DNA of 64,000 bases, from contig OZ025239.1 in the NCBI GenBank assembly GCA_964019155.1, positions 108,322,085 through 108,386,084 of the forward strand. Reading direction: 5' to 3'. Made by a program: the position numbers and the translations under genes. Position 1 is the first letter of the stretch. Every line of letters begins with the position of its first letter. The DNA comes from Osedax fenrisi (Eukaryota; Annelida; Polychaeta; Sabellida; Siboglinidae). The notes below the pieces were generated by a model. The model ran no database searches. It saw only the letters and a list, made by a program, of their open reading frames with translations, and was not told the DNA's origin. Positions 37,978-52,939 of the stretch are shown piece after piece.

Positions 37978-40900
37978 CCTATATTTATTATAATAAATAA
38001 TTATAATTATTATTTATTTTAATAATATTTTAATTCTATTAGAATAATAATTATTATATAATATATTATATATTTATATAATAATTAGAATATAGAATAT
38101 ATAATATTAAATATACCTATATTTAATATAATATTACTATAATAATTATAGTAACTATAATAGTTATTATAATACATTATTATAATTATAATTATTATTT
38201 ATTTTAATAATATTTTAATTCTATTAGAATAATAATTATTATATAATATATTATATATTTATATAATAATTAGAATATAGAATATATAATATTAAATATA
38301 CCTATATTTAATATAATATTACTATAATAATTATAGTAACTATAATAGTTATTATAATACATTATTATAATTATAATTATTATTTATTTTAATAATATTT
38401 TAATTCTATTAGAATAATAATTATTATATAATATATTATATATTTATATAATAATTAGAATATAGAATATATAATATTAAATATACCTATATTTAATATA
38501 ATATTACTATAATAATTATAGTAACTATAATAGTTATTATAATACATTATTATAATTATAATTATTATTAATTTTAATTCTATTAGAATAATAATTATTA
38601 TATAATATATTATATATTTATATAATAATCAGAATATAAAATTTAATAAATTATATAATAGGGTGTATACATATTAATATTTTGTTCTTACATATTGTTA
38701 TTTCAGCTGGTAAACAAAAAATGAAATATCGTAATTATGAATAATAAACAGTAACTAGGGAAAATAATAATGAAATGCTTTGATTTGATTGGCTAGAAAA
38801 TATATATATATATATATATAATATCAAAGATTGTAAAGTAACGATATAACAATATATCTATGAAACATAATTAATAGTTAACTTCACCGCTGATGGCATA
38901 TATACAATACATTTAGGTGTGGCGTAGTTTATATATATAAAACTGTTCTATACAACATTGATTTAAATGTTCTATTCAATTACATGCAATATAAATTACA
39001 TATTGATTACCTCATACTATGAGGCTCATAGAAATGCATTTAAAACCAACAAGCTTTATTATATATGGTTACACTTGAATCTGGCCGCCTAATAATTTTC
39101 ATATTTTATGGGGCGTGTCTAACTTCTCAAAGATAATTAAATATTCAAATATTTAAATATAAATGACATTTCTGTAAATATTCAAATATTATAATATTAA
39201 AACATGTAAATAAATGTAATGAGTATTCAGATATATAGAATATACAAGTATATACTAATATATTTTATATTGCACATTTAACATATAGCATATTTTGATA
39301 CGTATAGATGTTATTTAAAATGTCTAAATAATCACATTTAATAAAATAAATACGGAAATATCGTATAAGAATTATTCTTCGAATAAATAAACTCAATAAA
39401 TAAAATCTATTCAATACGCATATACACTTGAATAATAAGTTTATGATAGTATATATGTTATATATAATTATATATGATTCATTTAACTTATATTTTACGA
39501 TGATGTGTATTGATATTATTTAAATGGCAAAATATTCACATTAATCAATATAAATAAGTAGGTATAAGAATATATATCGTATAAGAATAAATAAACAACT
39601 ATTCAATATCGTATATAAACTTGAATATTCAATATATTACTATGAATTATATTTATAATACTTATATAGTGGATTATTTATTAAACTTGCCTGACAATGT
39701 ATTCATTTAAATTTACTAAATATAAAGTTTACAATCATAATTACACATATGGAAATATTGTTGTGAATTAGAGGCGCCATATTTATATGACTAATAGTTT
39801 ATTTATAGGTGATGACGCGCTATCATATTAGAATAAATAAATGTAATTCTATTTAAATAAAATATAATTATATGTTTTAATTTTATGTTTATATTTGTAA
39901 TACATAACTATATATAATGTGTATAGGCATATATGATCCTATTACATTAACATATTTATTTTAATAACTTACTACATTTATCTTTATTTATCACATATAT
40001 ATAGTTTATATATACATTATATATAATTTACCAACGAATTTATTATAAATATATTAAAACAAATATAATGTATATGTTGTCAGCTTCATTATTCTGTACA
40101 TTTTCTACAATGTATATATTAATAGAAATTTCTATAACTTAAATTGTATACTATATCTATATAAAATTTCTATATTTGTTCTATAAATTATAATTTACAT
40201 ACAATTAATATATACATATGTAGATTTAATATAAGTTATTTGTTCTATAGATAGCTGTCTTGATAATGTATATATTGTTGTTGTTCTATAGATAGCTGTC
40301 TTGATAATGTATATGTTGTTGTATTTATTAATCTGAACTTATTAAATTATAACTTATATATATATATATATATATATAAATGGTATACTAGAATACACGA
40401 CGAACATTGTAGTACAATGTACGACGTACAATGTACGTCGTACATTATACGTGATAATAATATAATTATAAAATTAAATATTCACCTATTATATATGTAA
40501 TATATTACTTTATTTAATTTAATATGTATATATATAAATGTGTGTGTATTTAATATTTATTTGTTTTATATATATTCAACTTTATAATTAACTATTTTAA
40601 TTAATTAAACTATAAACTTATTTTAATTAATGAATTTTAATTCTTCTTATAAATGCTTAGGTAGGTATGCTTACCTACATTATATAGTTATGAATAAATA
40701 AATATTATTTATATGTGATAAATAAAGATAAATGTAGTAAGTTATTAAAATAAATATGTTAATGTAATATCATATATGCCTATTATATATGCCTATACAC
40801 ATTCTATATATGTATTACAAATATAAACATAAAATTAAAACATATAATTATATAATTATATTTTATTCAATATAATTACATTTATTTATTCTAATATGAT

Positions 40901-41800
40901 AGCGCGTCATCACCTATAAATAAACTATTAGTCATATAAATATGGCGCCTCTATAGAGGTAACCTATAGGTAACAACAATATTTCCATATGTATAATTAT
41001 GATTGTAAACTTTATATTTAGTAAATTTAAATGAATACATTGTCAGGCAAGTTTAATAAATAATCCACTATATAAGTATTATAAATATAATTCATAGTAA
41101 TATATTGAATATTCAAGTTTATATACGATATTGAATAGTTGTTTATTTATTCTTATACGATATATACTTATTTATATTGATTAAATGTGCATATTTTGCC
41201 ATTTAAATAATATCAATACGCATCATCATAAAATATAAGTTAAATGAATCATATATAATTATATATAACATATATACTATCATAAACTTATTATTCAAGT
41301 GTATATGCGTATTGAATAGATGTTTATTTATTCGAAGAATAATTCTTATACAATATTTCCGTATTTATTTTATGAAATGTGATTATTTAGACATTTTAAA
41401 TAATATCTATACGTATCACAATATGATATATGTTAAATGTGCAATATACAATATATTAGTATATACTTGTATATATTCTATATATCTGAATACTCATTAC
41501 ATTTATTTACATGTTTTAATATTATAATATTTGAATATTTACAGAAATGTCATTTATATTTAAATATTTGAATATTTAATTATTCTTTGAGAAGTTAGAC
41601 ACGCCCCATAAAATATGAAAATTATTAGGCGGCCAGATTCAATATCCACCTTATATATTAGTTATGAACACTTAGTTTTCATCATATAAATAATAAAGTC
41701 TATAATAAGTGTAATACTTATTACAGTAATTCTTATTATAATAAAGTTAAAATAAATAATAATTATTATTATTATAATTGTATTATATATAGGTATTAGG

Positions 41801-41864
<64 letters not shown>

Positions 41865-41925
41865 ACTGGAATATAAAATATAATAAAGTATATAATAGTA
41901 GATATAATTATTATTATTATAATTT

Positions 41926-42001
<76 letters not shown>

Positions 42002-42173
42002 ACTGGAATATAAAATATAATAAATTATATAATAGTAGATGGAATGAAATATGTTTTAGAGAGATAGGGATGAGATTAAAGATGTAATGGAGACTGACAT
42101 ATAAGATGTAAGGTATAATGAGGGAGGAAATGTAAGATGTGAGTAGGGAGACTGAGGGTGAGTGATACTTACA
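25688..42173 (-). CDS. ARHGAP19: Rho GTPase-activating protein 19 (ARHGAP19-like), unit 2, complete model
   Basis: Second full copy of the gene. Segments: 42173 (5' exon, AT of ATG), 34299-34043, 31611-31522, 31209-30976, 30753-30485, 30352-30287, 29360-29208, 26423-26175 and 25720-25688. By eye the coding segments are identical to unit 1; differences I noticed near exons fall just outside the splice sites (for example a Ser codon replacing Ile upstream of the exon at 29360). Splice donors and acceptors are conserved. Intron lengths differ only at microsatellites, the CA tract before 34299 and the long AT minisatellite. With its own 5' exon and candidate TATA box it could be expressed. Confidence 0.84.
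26533..28629. repeat. AT-only minisatellite, unit 2 (2.1 kb)
   Basis: Same array as at 5173-6769 with about 500 bp of extra monomers at its left side. This accounts for most of the length difference between units 1 and 2. Confidence 0.92.
32110..34008. mobile_element. DNA transposon A with nested B (32435-33372), unit 2
   Basis: Same nested pair as in unit 1 with the same termini and TA flanks. The nesting is therefore older than the tandem duplication. Confidence 0.75.
34549..36321 (-). pseudogene. LINE ORF2, unit 2
   Basis: As in unit 1 but with only the shared in-frame TAA (35928-35926). The downstream endonuclease-RT part is open for 431 codons (35844-34549). Confidence 0.85.
37096..37830 (-). 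CDS. LINE ORF1 protein, unit 2
   Basis: 244 codons, identical in translation to the unit 1 ORF1. Confidence 0.75.
   Translation of the reverse strand: MIITMSPISNEKLYKLIQDLSDKINKLNDKVDYQTTIILNLTKENNIFKETINNNQIQNNNSITITDTLTDTITDTLKDIEKNKGIANNIIFTNKNIDSNLTDFNNTNKFTDYINKKLDTKLSYNNILHIRKLNTNKNKKSETDDVSNDIDTGTKYIIKLDSLETKLQIFKNKNKLFDTNIYINQQLPFNTHTIFYKTRQLRKLGKINKTWIYKDTVYVNANKKDLKSIIEINNIKQLCEYELN
39075..41642. mobile_element. Giant foldback element, unit 2
   Basis: Complete second copy with both arms and the central hairpin at 40416-40446. It differs from unit 1 by a few bases and TA-run length. Confidence 0.85.
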
Positions 42174-42286
42174 TGTTAGCCGTACACAAATCTGTTAGGC
42201 AGCATCTTATGAATGTTCACATCATCCATGAGCTGTTCAGAGATGGAGCAGACTAGACTTGACCTTGAGCAATGAGCGTATGGCAG
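42173..42286 (-). other. ARHGAP19 5' non-coding exon 1, unit 2
   Basis: Same sequence as the unit 1 exon, with the same GTAAGT donor (42172-42167), split AT|G and 17-codon upstream ORF. There is no counterpart in unit 3. Confidence 0.5.
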
Positions 42287-42795
42287 CTAGCTAGATAGAT
42301 ATACATTTACTTTTATAAATACAATTAACGTCTCGAATAAATTATACTTTTAAAGGTGATATAATAAACATAATATTTCAGAAAATAGTTATGAAATTTC
42401 GAACTGAAACTTTAAATAGGTCAGTAACCAAGATAGATAATGAATTAGTAACATTTACAGGTCAGTAAGTAGTAACATATATATGTCAGGAACTAGTAAT
42501 ATATATATAGGTCAGTAACTAGTTACAGGTATATGTCAGTAATTAGTAATATAGGTCAGTAACAGTGATAGATTAATCTGCGACGATACATATTGTTTTA
42601 TAGATGGAAGGACGTCGATATTAATATATGACCTTGACATACGTTCATCGCACAGAGGATAATCTTTGTTTATAATCTCATGTAATTAATTATATATCAC
42701 TAGGTAAGATAGATAAATAACTGCACAAATAAAAAGTAATTTATAATTTTTTTTTGATGATGATGATTTTATTTAAACACAACGAATTTATAATT

Positions 42796-43211
42796 TATAT
42801 ACTTAAATTGTATTATTAATTAATAATATAATAATACAAATTAATAAATTAATTATTAATTAAATTACATTAAATTATTCATAAAATTTATTATAAATAA
42901 TGTAATTGTAATTTATCTGATTGGTTCATCAATAATATATAGTTTATCTAGTGGTATATAGGGTGTCCGTATTATAACACAAGGTATCCGACGGACAGTG
43001 TCCGTATTCGAACATAGGTACCGAATACGACATCCCCGTTATCTATTGAATACAAATATTGAATACAATTTTAAAATCATAATAATATCTATAAGAAAAT
43101 CAGATACCTAATCATATAATATTAATATATTGTAATTTTTGAATAAAAATATTGAATCATAAAATGTTAAGACCATTTATTATTAAAGTGTCGTATTATG
43201 TTACTTTCCCC
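42796..43211. mobile_element. Half copy of DNA transposon B (B'), unit 2
   Basis: Same as the unit 1 half copy. Not present in unit 3, which ends before this point. Confidence 0.75.
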
Positions 43212-44631
43212 TGTGTATTTTTAATAATTGGAGAAATTGAATTATATACTCTAGTATAGACTCTTTGAAACTCTAACTTATGAATGCCTGAATTATACAA
43301 GTTGTATATGCGGTTCAAGTACATATGCTAATTTATTGAGAAAGAAGTTAAAGATGGTTAACAGATATATATATATATATATTTTGTGGATCTAATCAGT
43401 TTTACAATAATTTCAGAAGATGGATATGTGAATCAATCGAAAATTAGAGATGAGGGCAAAAGTAGGTAGTAGTAGTAGGTTGTAGTAGTACCTACATGAC
43501 ATAACACATTAACTGGTAGAGAGTTAATTATCGTGGATACATTGATTTCAATATATTTAGAGAGTTTACAAGCACAAGTATGATCATCTAGATTTAGAAA
43601 AATATGCTTTTAATTCCCAACTGTTAGTTCATTTTATATTTTGAATACAATCTTATATTCGTATCTGGCTTCAATTATGCGATTAAAGTTAAACTCATAT
43701 TTAGTGTTTATAATTATGATATTATATTCATGAAGACTATTCATTGCAGACTACTAATACAATCAAATTAAATTAATTTTTTTTAATTATGGTAAATTCG
43801 TTCGTTTTATCTAATAATCTCATATTATTTCCTATCGATTTTTGATTGATTGATAATTTATTTAAGCAAATAAATAGTCGATATATATAATCGAAAGTAT
43901 GAAATATAATTATTTTCTAATGATAACATTACGATATAGAAATAAACAAATGATTTTTGTAGTGTACAATTTTTTATGTTATCGTTCTGTTATTATTATC
44001 ATTTTTAAAAGAGAATGTTTGTCAATTAATATTTTCAATTAACTATTTAAGTTATTGATAATACTGAAATGTATAAATGTTCGTAACCGTATGTAAAGAA
44101 CAATATTGATTCAATGTATTTATTTCAATATTTTATCATTTGTATTGTATATTTTTAGTTTGTACTTTTGATTTAGTGACATTTATGGAAAATATTAAAG
44201 TATGCATACTTAACCATGTTAATAACTATTGGTTATCGGATACATACTTGAACAATATAACTGCAATTCTATAACCAATATTCTGGTTATGGTGTTGATT
44301 CTTCGTGAGTTATTATTAAGTCAATAATATTACCATGGATATAAGCAGGAAATCTATGTTTTTCAAAAGCATATTATCAAAACTCCTATAACCTCTGTTA
44401 TGGGAGGTTATAAGATGTATTGATATTATTCGTAACGAGGAAAGGAGATCATATCGTTTTTGAGGAGGGGTAAGCATTCGTTTTAATTTTTTATAATAAA
44501 TTATTTGTCTTTAAAATATTAAAATATAATTTATTGTTTTTAAAATTATATATATTATATCATTCATAAGTAACTATAAGTTCTTAATTTATTACTATAC
44601 AAAATATTATATATATTATTATGTAATATAT

Positions 44632-44675
<44 letters not shown>

Positions 44676-45281
44676 ATATATTTATTACACACACAAATTT
44701 AAAAAATATATACAAAGCTATTATCTCGGTATTTTGTTTACTCAATTTACAATGTTTAGACGGTTTCACAGTTTAAACCGTTTGATAAATATTTATAAAA
44801 TGTTCAGAGTTTATAAATAATATATAGATGATATTCTATGGGTTTTTTTGAAAATATAAATATACTGATTTGATACACTTATAATACAAATCAAATAGTA
44901 TTGACCCAACGGGTATTGACCAAACAACTTGTTTAACTGGAATGTCATTATAAATAACACCATTGTATGATATCATTTCCGTTTAAATAACAGTTTCAAT
45001 TAATAGTACTATAATAATACTCCTTCTCAGATGCATTCCCTTATATTTGAATCCATTTTAATTAACAAGTATACCCTATTACTAATATTATGTAACATGA
45101 TTCATGTTATATTTTAGTATTAAAATATAGCAATCAATCTAATATTTTATTATTCGATAAAATAGTTTATTAGACTATAATCTTTGATTTATATTTCGGG
45201 ATTAAAATGACAGGTTGTCAATATTTAAACCCCTATTTCCTTATTGTAAATAAATCGATCAATATTATGAAATAAAATAAA

Positions 45282-45386
45282 ATGACAGAATTTTTCAAGT
45301 CAGCTTTGGATTATTTAGGTAGTCAGAATAATTGACAGGATAATAATTGTGTTGGGCAATGTGTCGAGTTAGGTAATCATTTACTA
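45282..45386 (+). pseudogene. GAK: GAK/auxilin-like first coding exon with in-frame stop, unit 2
   Basis: Identical arrangement to the unit 1 copy, with the same TGA. The stop therefore predates duplication. Missing from unit 3. Confidence 0.5.
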
Positions 45387-45423
<37 letters not shown>

Positions 45424-46015
45424 TATATATATATATATCAAAACAATGATAAATAAGTCTATATTTACTAAACAAACAAAGAGTCAACAAAAACTTGAAA
45501 TCAACAGAAAGATCTTTAAATACAGTATTCCATAATATTCTATATAATATGGGAATATAGTATAGATTAACAGTAAATAATACGAGAATGCATTAATTTT
45601 ATTAATAGTAAGAGGGCGATATAGGCCTTCCTTGTGCAAAGGTTTTGAAATGATTATAATTAACTGATTTAGATATATTAGTGATATAATATTGAAGGAT
45701 TAATAGCCTCCAAAGTAACATCATGATTTCACTGGGAATTATCTGCTAATATCGTATATATATATATATATATATAGTATAGAGCAGAGTACCAAGAAGA
45801 GTAAATGAGCTGCCAGGTTGGTAAGATACATTGTAAATTTCAACTTATGATAATCGATTTAAAATATAGTAAGAGATTCATTCGAATACGAACAATCATT
45901 TATATCCTTGACATTGGAATGGAATGTCTCATATAATCGAAACAATATGATATATCTAATAGTACCGGCTAGCAGAAGATAAATTAATTCTTTTAATAAG
46001 TAATTTATATTACAA

Positions 46016-46761
46016 TGTAATATAGTTTAGACACGCCCAATACCATAATCATATACGCCCACTTAATATGCTAAATCAGGCACTCTTAGCTTAGCTATTA
46101 AACGTAACACACCATTAACTATACGACACTATACTAAACTAGTAACTGACTACCTGAGGAACGGAGTCGACTCCAAGAATACATACTGACACACGAGGTT
46201 CTATATACATACTGTTAATATGACATGGTGACAGCGTCGGGTCCGAACCCGTGCCATCGAAGTGACAGGTAAAACAGTAGGAACAGAACTATGTCAGCTC
46301 AATCAGTATTACTACGTAGTCGTGGTCGATTATTATTCAAACTATATCGAAATAGGATAAGACAAATACAAGAAAAATATAACGAGATTATGATACTCAA
46401 CAATCAATGTATCACTAAATAAAGGATGTTTTACGTATCTAAATAGTGCAGTTATAACGGAAATAAATAGGAACGATATTATTGAAGATATCCATTCTGG
46501 TCATCTGGGCATTAATACATATCTCGAAAGGGCTAAAAATAGCGTTCACTGGTTTGGGATATCGAGAGACATTGAAAGAAAAGTAATAGATTGTAATCAA
46601 TTCAGAATAAGTATCAAGATATACCGAGAGCCTATCAAATGAGTTACAGTTCAAATAAAACCTCGGGAAACAGTAGGAATAGACCTATATCAGTTCAAGC
46701 AGTCTAAATACGTAGTCGTTGTCTATTATTATTCAAGGTATATCGAAACAATGATAATCCG
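46016..46761 (+). pseudogene. Ty3/gypsy remnant, unit 3 (LTR 46016-46225, PBS 46226, integrase 46270-46761)
   Basis: Essentially identical to the unit 2 copy, including the intact primer-binding site and the shared inactivating changes in integrase. Confidence 0.78.
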
Positions 46762-47543
46762 TGGTGAGAGATCAATAATGCCGTGTTATTAATTCTATAA
46801 TATCTATATTCTCAATACATGGAATACCGGAAAATTAAATTAAGGATAATTAAATATAATACTCTTAATAAAAATCGTATTCTATAGAAGGTATACCTTT
46901 AAATAAATATAATACTTCTTGTAAAAAACATTCTAACTTTAAATAAAAATAATACTATATGTAAAAAGAGTATTTTTGCTTTAAGCAAATAGTAACTACC
47001 CCTTTACCATGAAATCCATACCACAACTGAACATAGAAAAAATACTAATAATAAATATACACGATATCAATATCAATATACAAAATAAACATATTGAATC
47101 TAGTGAATATATCTAGGATTAGTTACTGAGGTAGTTATTACATGGATTTAAATCATTGAATACACAGTCCACATTAATACAGTATGATATGATCTCCTAT
47201 GTTGTTATATTGCATTATAAAAAATGACCCCTATGAGTCATAGGTCATATGCTATGACCTATGCATATATTTAGTGGACTCTATTTCAATCACATTATAT
47301 AACACACAATCGCTGTACTGATTTTAATTACATAAACATATTATATAATTTCATATCAGACATTTACAATTTGTTACTTTTATACATTCACTATGTGTAT
47401 AGATAATATCTATCAGATATATTTATACATAATTATACTTATATTTTATGTTTATTAGTAACTATTATAATAGTTTATATACTATAGTATAAATGAAGAA
47501 ACAGTTGTTAATACTATATATAATTTTTATTGGAAGCACCGAA

Positions 47544-47757
47544 TTAATTGAACATGTTGATGTCAAACTTGATGATCTGTAATCATTATGCAATAAGTAT
47601 TAGTGTTATGTAATCAATGGTAGTAATGCATTGCATGGCTAAGTTTTCTATAGAATATCATAGAAAATAATCTATAAATATTAAATAATTAATCTGAAAA
47701 TACGAGAGAATAGAGAAAAGTCGTGATAGTATTAAAGAAATTAATTATGTTTAATAA

Positions 47758-47798
<41 letters not shown>

Positions 47799-50700
47799 TA
47801 ATATTCAGTAATTACAATTTTAGATAAGCGCAGCTAACATTAGTAGTTGAAATACATATATATTAACTGGAGGATAATACAAATATCACTGATGTATAAT
47901 ATATTAACGACATAAATTAAGTATGATATATGTACGACATAAATATGAATACGATGTCTGGCGTAAGTATAGCGACATAACATATATGCTACATATACCA
48001 AGTGCCGGTGGAGATGTAACCTTGATGGGACCACATTGAGGCCTCTTTAGGAGATATCGTCTTGGTGAATAGCTATGACGCGAGGAGGAGCGGGTATAGG
48101 TTAAGGGTGTACGGCGTGTGGTCACCGGAAAGGGCGTGTTAGAGGAAGGGCCAGCAGCAGCGGGGCATGGCTCCTCTTCGATGTCAGCCATTGAGGTGGG
48201 CGGAGTTATCTCCAGTACCTCCTGCGCCGGATTGTAGTCCTGGGCTACGTTCTCAGTGGCTGTAGTGTGCTGTTCACGAGGGAGGGGGCGTTATTTAAAG
48301 CCTAACGTGCACTATAAGATGTGGTCATTTTAACTAGTACTACGTCTCTAAGTTATAATTGTATGCGAGTTTTATAACTAACTAATCTAATAAGTATAAT
48401 ATTAATAACTAATAAATATATTATTAATAACTAATAAATATAAAATATTAATAAATAATAAGTATAATATTAATAACTAATAAATATAATATTAATAAAT
48501 AATAAATATAAAATATTAATAATCAATAAATATAATATTAATAACTAATAAATATAATATTAATAAATAATAAATATAAAATATTAATAACTAATAAGTA
48601 TAATATTAATAACTTATAAATATATTATTAATAACTAATAAATATAAAATATTAATAAATAATAAGTATAATATTAATAACTAATAAATATAAAATATTA
48701 AAAATAATAAATATAAAATATTAATAACTAATAAGTATAAAATTAATAACTAATAAATATATTATTAATAACTAATAAATATAAAATATTAATAAATAAT
48801 AAGTATAATATTAATAACTAATAAATATAATATTAATAAATAATAAATATAAAATATTAATAATCAATAAATATAATATTAATAACTAATAAATATAATA
48901 TTAATAAATAATAAATATAAAATATTAATAACTAATAAGTATAATATTAATAACTAATAAATATATTATTAATAACTAATAAATATAAAATATTAATAAA
49001 TAATAAGATTAATATTAATAACTAATATATATAATATTAATAACTAATAAATATAAAATATTAATAACTAATAAGTATAATATTAATTACTAATAAATAA
49101 AAAATATTAAAAATAATAAATATAAAATATTAATATCTAATAAGTATAATATTAATAACTAATAAATATATTATTAATAACTAATAAATATAAAATATTA
49201 ATAAATAATAAGTATAATATTAATAACTAATAAATATAATATTAATAAATAATAAATATAAAATATTAATAATCGATAAATATAATATTAATAACTAATA
49301 AATATAATATTAATAAATAATAAATATAAAATATTAATAACTAATAAGTATAATATTAATAAATAATAAATATAAAATATTAATATCTAATAAGTATAAT
49401 ATTAATAACTAATAAATATATTATTAATAACTAATAAATATAACATATTAATAAATAATAAGTATAATATTAATAACTAATAAATATAATATTAATAAAT
49501 AATAAATATAAAATATTAATAAATAATAAGTATAATATTAATAACTAATACATATAATATTAATAAATAATAAATATAAAATATTAATAATCAATAAATA
49601 TAATATTAATAACTAATAAATATAATATTAATAAATAATAAATATAAAATATTAATAACTAATAAGTATAATATTAATTACTAATAAATAAAAAATATTA
49701 AAAATAATAAATATAAAATATTAATAAATAATAAGATTAATATTAATAACTAATATATATAATATTAATAACTAATAAATATAAAATATTAATAACTAAT
49801 AAGTATAATATTAATAACTAATAAATATAATATTAATAAATAATAAATATAAAATATTAATAATCGATAAATATAATATTAATAACTAATAAATATAATA
49901 TCAATAACTGATGAATATAAAATATTAATAACTATATATATTATAATAAATATAATATTAATAACTAATAAATATAATAATAATAACTAATAAATATAAT
50001 ATTAATAACTAATATATATATAATATTAATAACTAATTAATATAATATTAATAACTAATAAACATAGGATTATTTAGTTAACTAACATCAGACTCTCTCC
50101 TTTTTCTAGAGATGTAATTTCTGATTTTCTAAAAAAATAACAATATATAATTAGTATTAGTGTTTATACGGTAACAAAGTGTTAATATGCTAATCATATC
50201 GTTGCTATGGTAACAAACATTTACAGATGGTTTTCTCGAAGACCTGGAGTAATCCGAGTTATACTTCAGCTGTGAATATGGTTATTCGTAATTAGTGGAC
50301 TGATGGTGAGGGCCAGACTAATAGAGTGCAGTTAGTGTGTGGAGCTATAAAGTATTAATTTGGCAATATTTATATAGAAACTAAATATTATACAACTCGT
50401 GGCAGAGGTGTTATTATATAGATATTATACCGCAATTTATTACTGTCGTTAAATTAAATATTAAATTAAGCTTACATATATAAATATTTAAATTATACAT
50501 TTATATATTCAGTTTAATTTCCGTGGATAAATGTTACTTTTTAAAGTAATTATCTCTATCTTATAAATATTAACATAACTACATTACCACTACCATAATT
50601 AGCACTACGACTATAGTATACTACCACTAGGGGGCTATGCTAACCTTCTTTATGGTTTTACGTTTGATGTGTGAGTCGGGCATCTTTTTGATGTGCTTGA

Positions 50701-52895
50701 CCAGTTCCACGATGCTGATATCCGTGAGATTCTCGTCCAATGATTGGCTAGCCTCGCGATCATTAAACGTGAGATTTGTCGCCACCGCATCATCGTCCTG
50801 ATCAAAGGAACATACGCGCGTGTTACTACTAACATGGTGTAGCGGATATGACGGGTATATCAAGGTCATTTGTCCTTGGGTATAGTATAGTAGAGACACG
50901 TGTCTATTAGAGGCGTGGTATATTAGATGCGGTCTATTAGTTAAGTTTAAGAGTGTAATATTTGTAGCCGGACAGTCAAATGTAAGGTGTTCTAATATGG
51001 AAAGTTAGACATTCCACTTAGGTATCTATTTTTAGCTATATTTATAAATGTTTATATATTTTTAACTAAAGTATTTTGTTATTATTTTCAATCGGATTTT
51101 ACCGATTTTTACAAGACATAGATAATCTAATTTTAGATTTAATTATAATAAATAGTTAAGTTAAAGATTCATAAATGTTGTTATCTGGTATGACGTGTGT
51201 CACTATTCAGCATAACTGGCTACGATAAATACAGGGACATATGGATAGTTGATACAGATATTAATAGATATAACGATAGACTGATCAACTTTCCACGCTA
51301 CAAAATCACACCCTTAGTTATTCAAGATTAATCTATTAAGTTAGTCAATCTACGATGTAAATGTGATATTAAATTATAAAACCGATGATTAAAGTGAAAA
51401 GTTGGATTCATACTACAACTGATGTTTGGAAGTTCAGATGACTGTTAAATTTATAATTTCTTACGAAACTTTCGATGGTAGGTACTACATAGCAATAATA
51501 TGTTGAAAAAACTATCATAACTTGCGATCATTCATCGAATGTTTTTAGAATATGTTATAGAATATCTATTCATCTGTGAGAAGTTGCTATATCTCGGAAT
51601 ATTTCATCCGAACCAGCATACATATGTTATAGTGAATTTCTCTTTATAGTAATATCTACCATTATATTAGTGTGCTAATGTTATACTGATGCTATAGAAT
51701 CTATAGTTATATTAATAGCGAACCTCCGTTAACTCCTCATCCGTTTTCCTCCAGAAAGCTTCAATATCCTCTTTCAGTCTCTCAGGAATCTATAAAGTAT
51801 GAGGGGTGGTATGTGAGGAAGCTATCACCGGTAGCGCATCAATACTTCTTCTAAATCTATCGCACCTAGAATATAAAGCACATTAACGCTAGCGTGAGTC
51901 ATCACTAGGTGTTGCGCTGACCTTGAGAATATCGTCGGCGCGTTCGATAAAGAACTGCATGGTACAGTGGGCCTCTTTATTCATGAGTTCGAGGGCTGAG
52001 CACTGTTTCGGCACCAGGACGCTGGGCAGCATAACGGTAGCCATATTGGAGACGGACATCAGTGACTGGTCTTCGCAGTCCGTTATTTTCTTTAGCAGCG
52101 GTAGCAGCACAGATAACAGGTGGTAGTTAGCGCGAGGTAACAACTGCGCTAGCAACTGCATGGCCATTAGTCTCTTAGCTTCGGGGAGTTCTAGAGGGAG
52201 GGGGTGGCAGGTTGAAGAGAGTGGGGAGGATGATGATGATGAGGGGTGAGAGGATGGTGAAGATATGTTGGCATTATTCCAATAGTTATAGTTGATAAAT
52301 TATAGTTAAGAAGCTTATTAAATTAAATTAATCGATATGAATATTGTTTTTAAAAGTGAATACAATTCATGTCCGCGGCTCGACGATAGAAAGATATAGC
52401 GACAATACTGACCGTTGATACGCAGGTACGTATCATAAAACGAGTCGATGAGAACTCGGTCCGGGAGAAAATCCAAGAAGCGCTTTAAAACTGAGGCTAC
52501 ATCTTTTACATGATACGTATTTCTCAGATCTTCCGCGGTAATCATCTCCCCGTTGTTTAACCGTTTAATCAGGTCTGTAATTCTTGGCTCGCTGCCTCCG
52601 ATCCTGAATAACCCCTCAGTTTGAACGTCTATTGGAACGATGCATGCTTTACATATCTTGAAATAGTGCTGTATTTACAGTGCAGGCACACATCGCGAGT
52701 TGATCGCAACTCTCCGATCGAACCGTTCGCACAAATATACTTATATCATTATTAATAAATTGTTATTTATAAATATTACATGCGTTTCTATTCAATTAAG
52801 TTCGCTTATATAATACATTACATTGACAAACTTGATATCTGCTATGAACTATGTTAAGATTTATGATAATTTATATATACTTACATATAATATGA

Positions 52896-52939
<44 letters not shown>

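Larger units (their letters stand above)
23689..45540. repeat. Tandem unit 2 (21.9 kb)
   Basis: Second full copy. It is about 500 bp longer than unit 1, mostly because the AT minisatellite in the ARHGAP19 intron is longer here (about 2.1 kb against 1.6 kb). All transposons, exons and the terminal GAK-like exon are present in the same order and orientation. Confidence 0.93.
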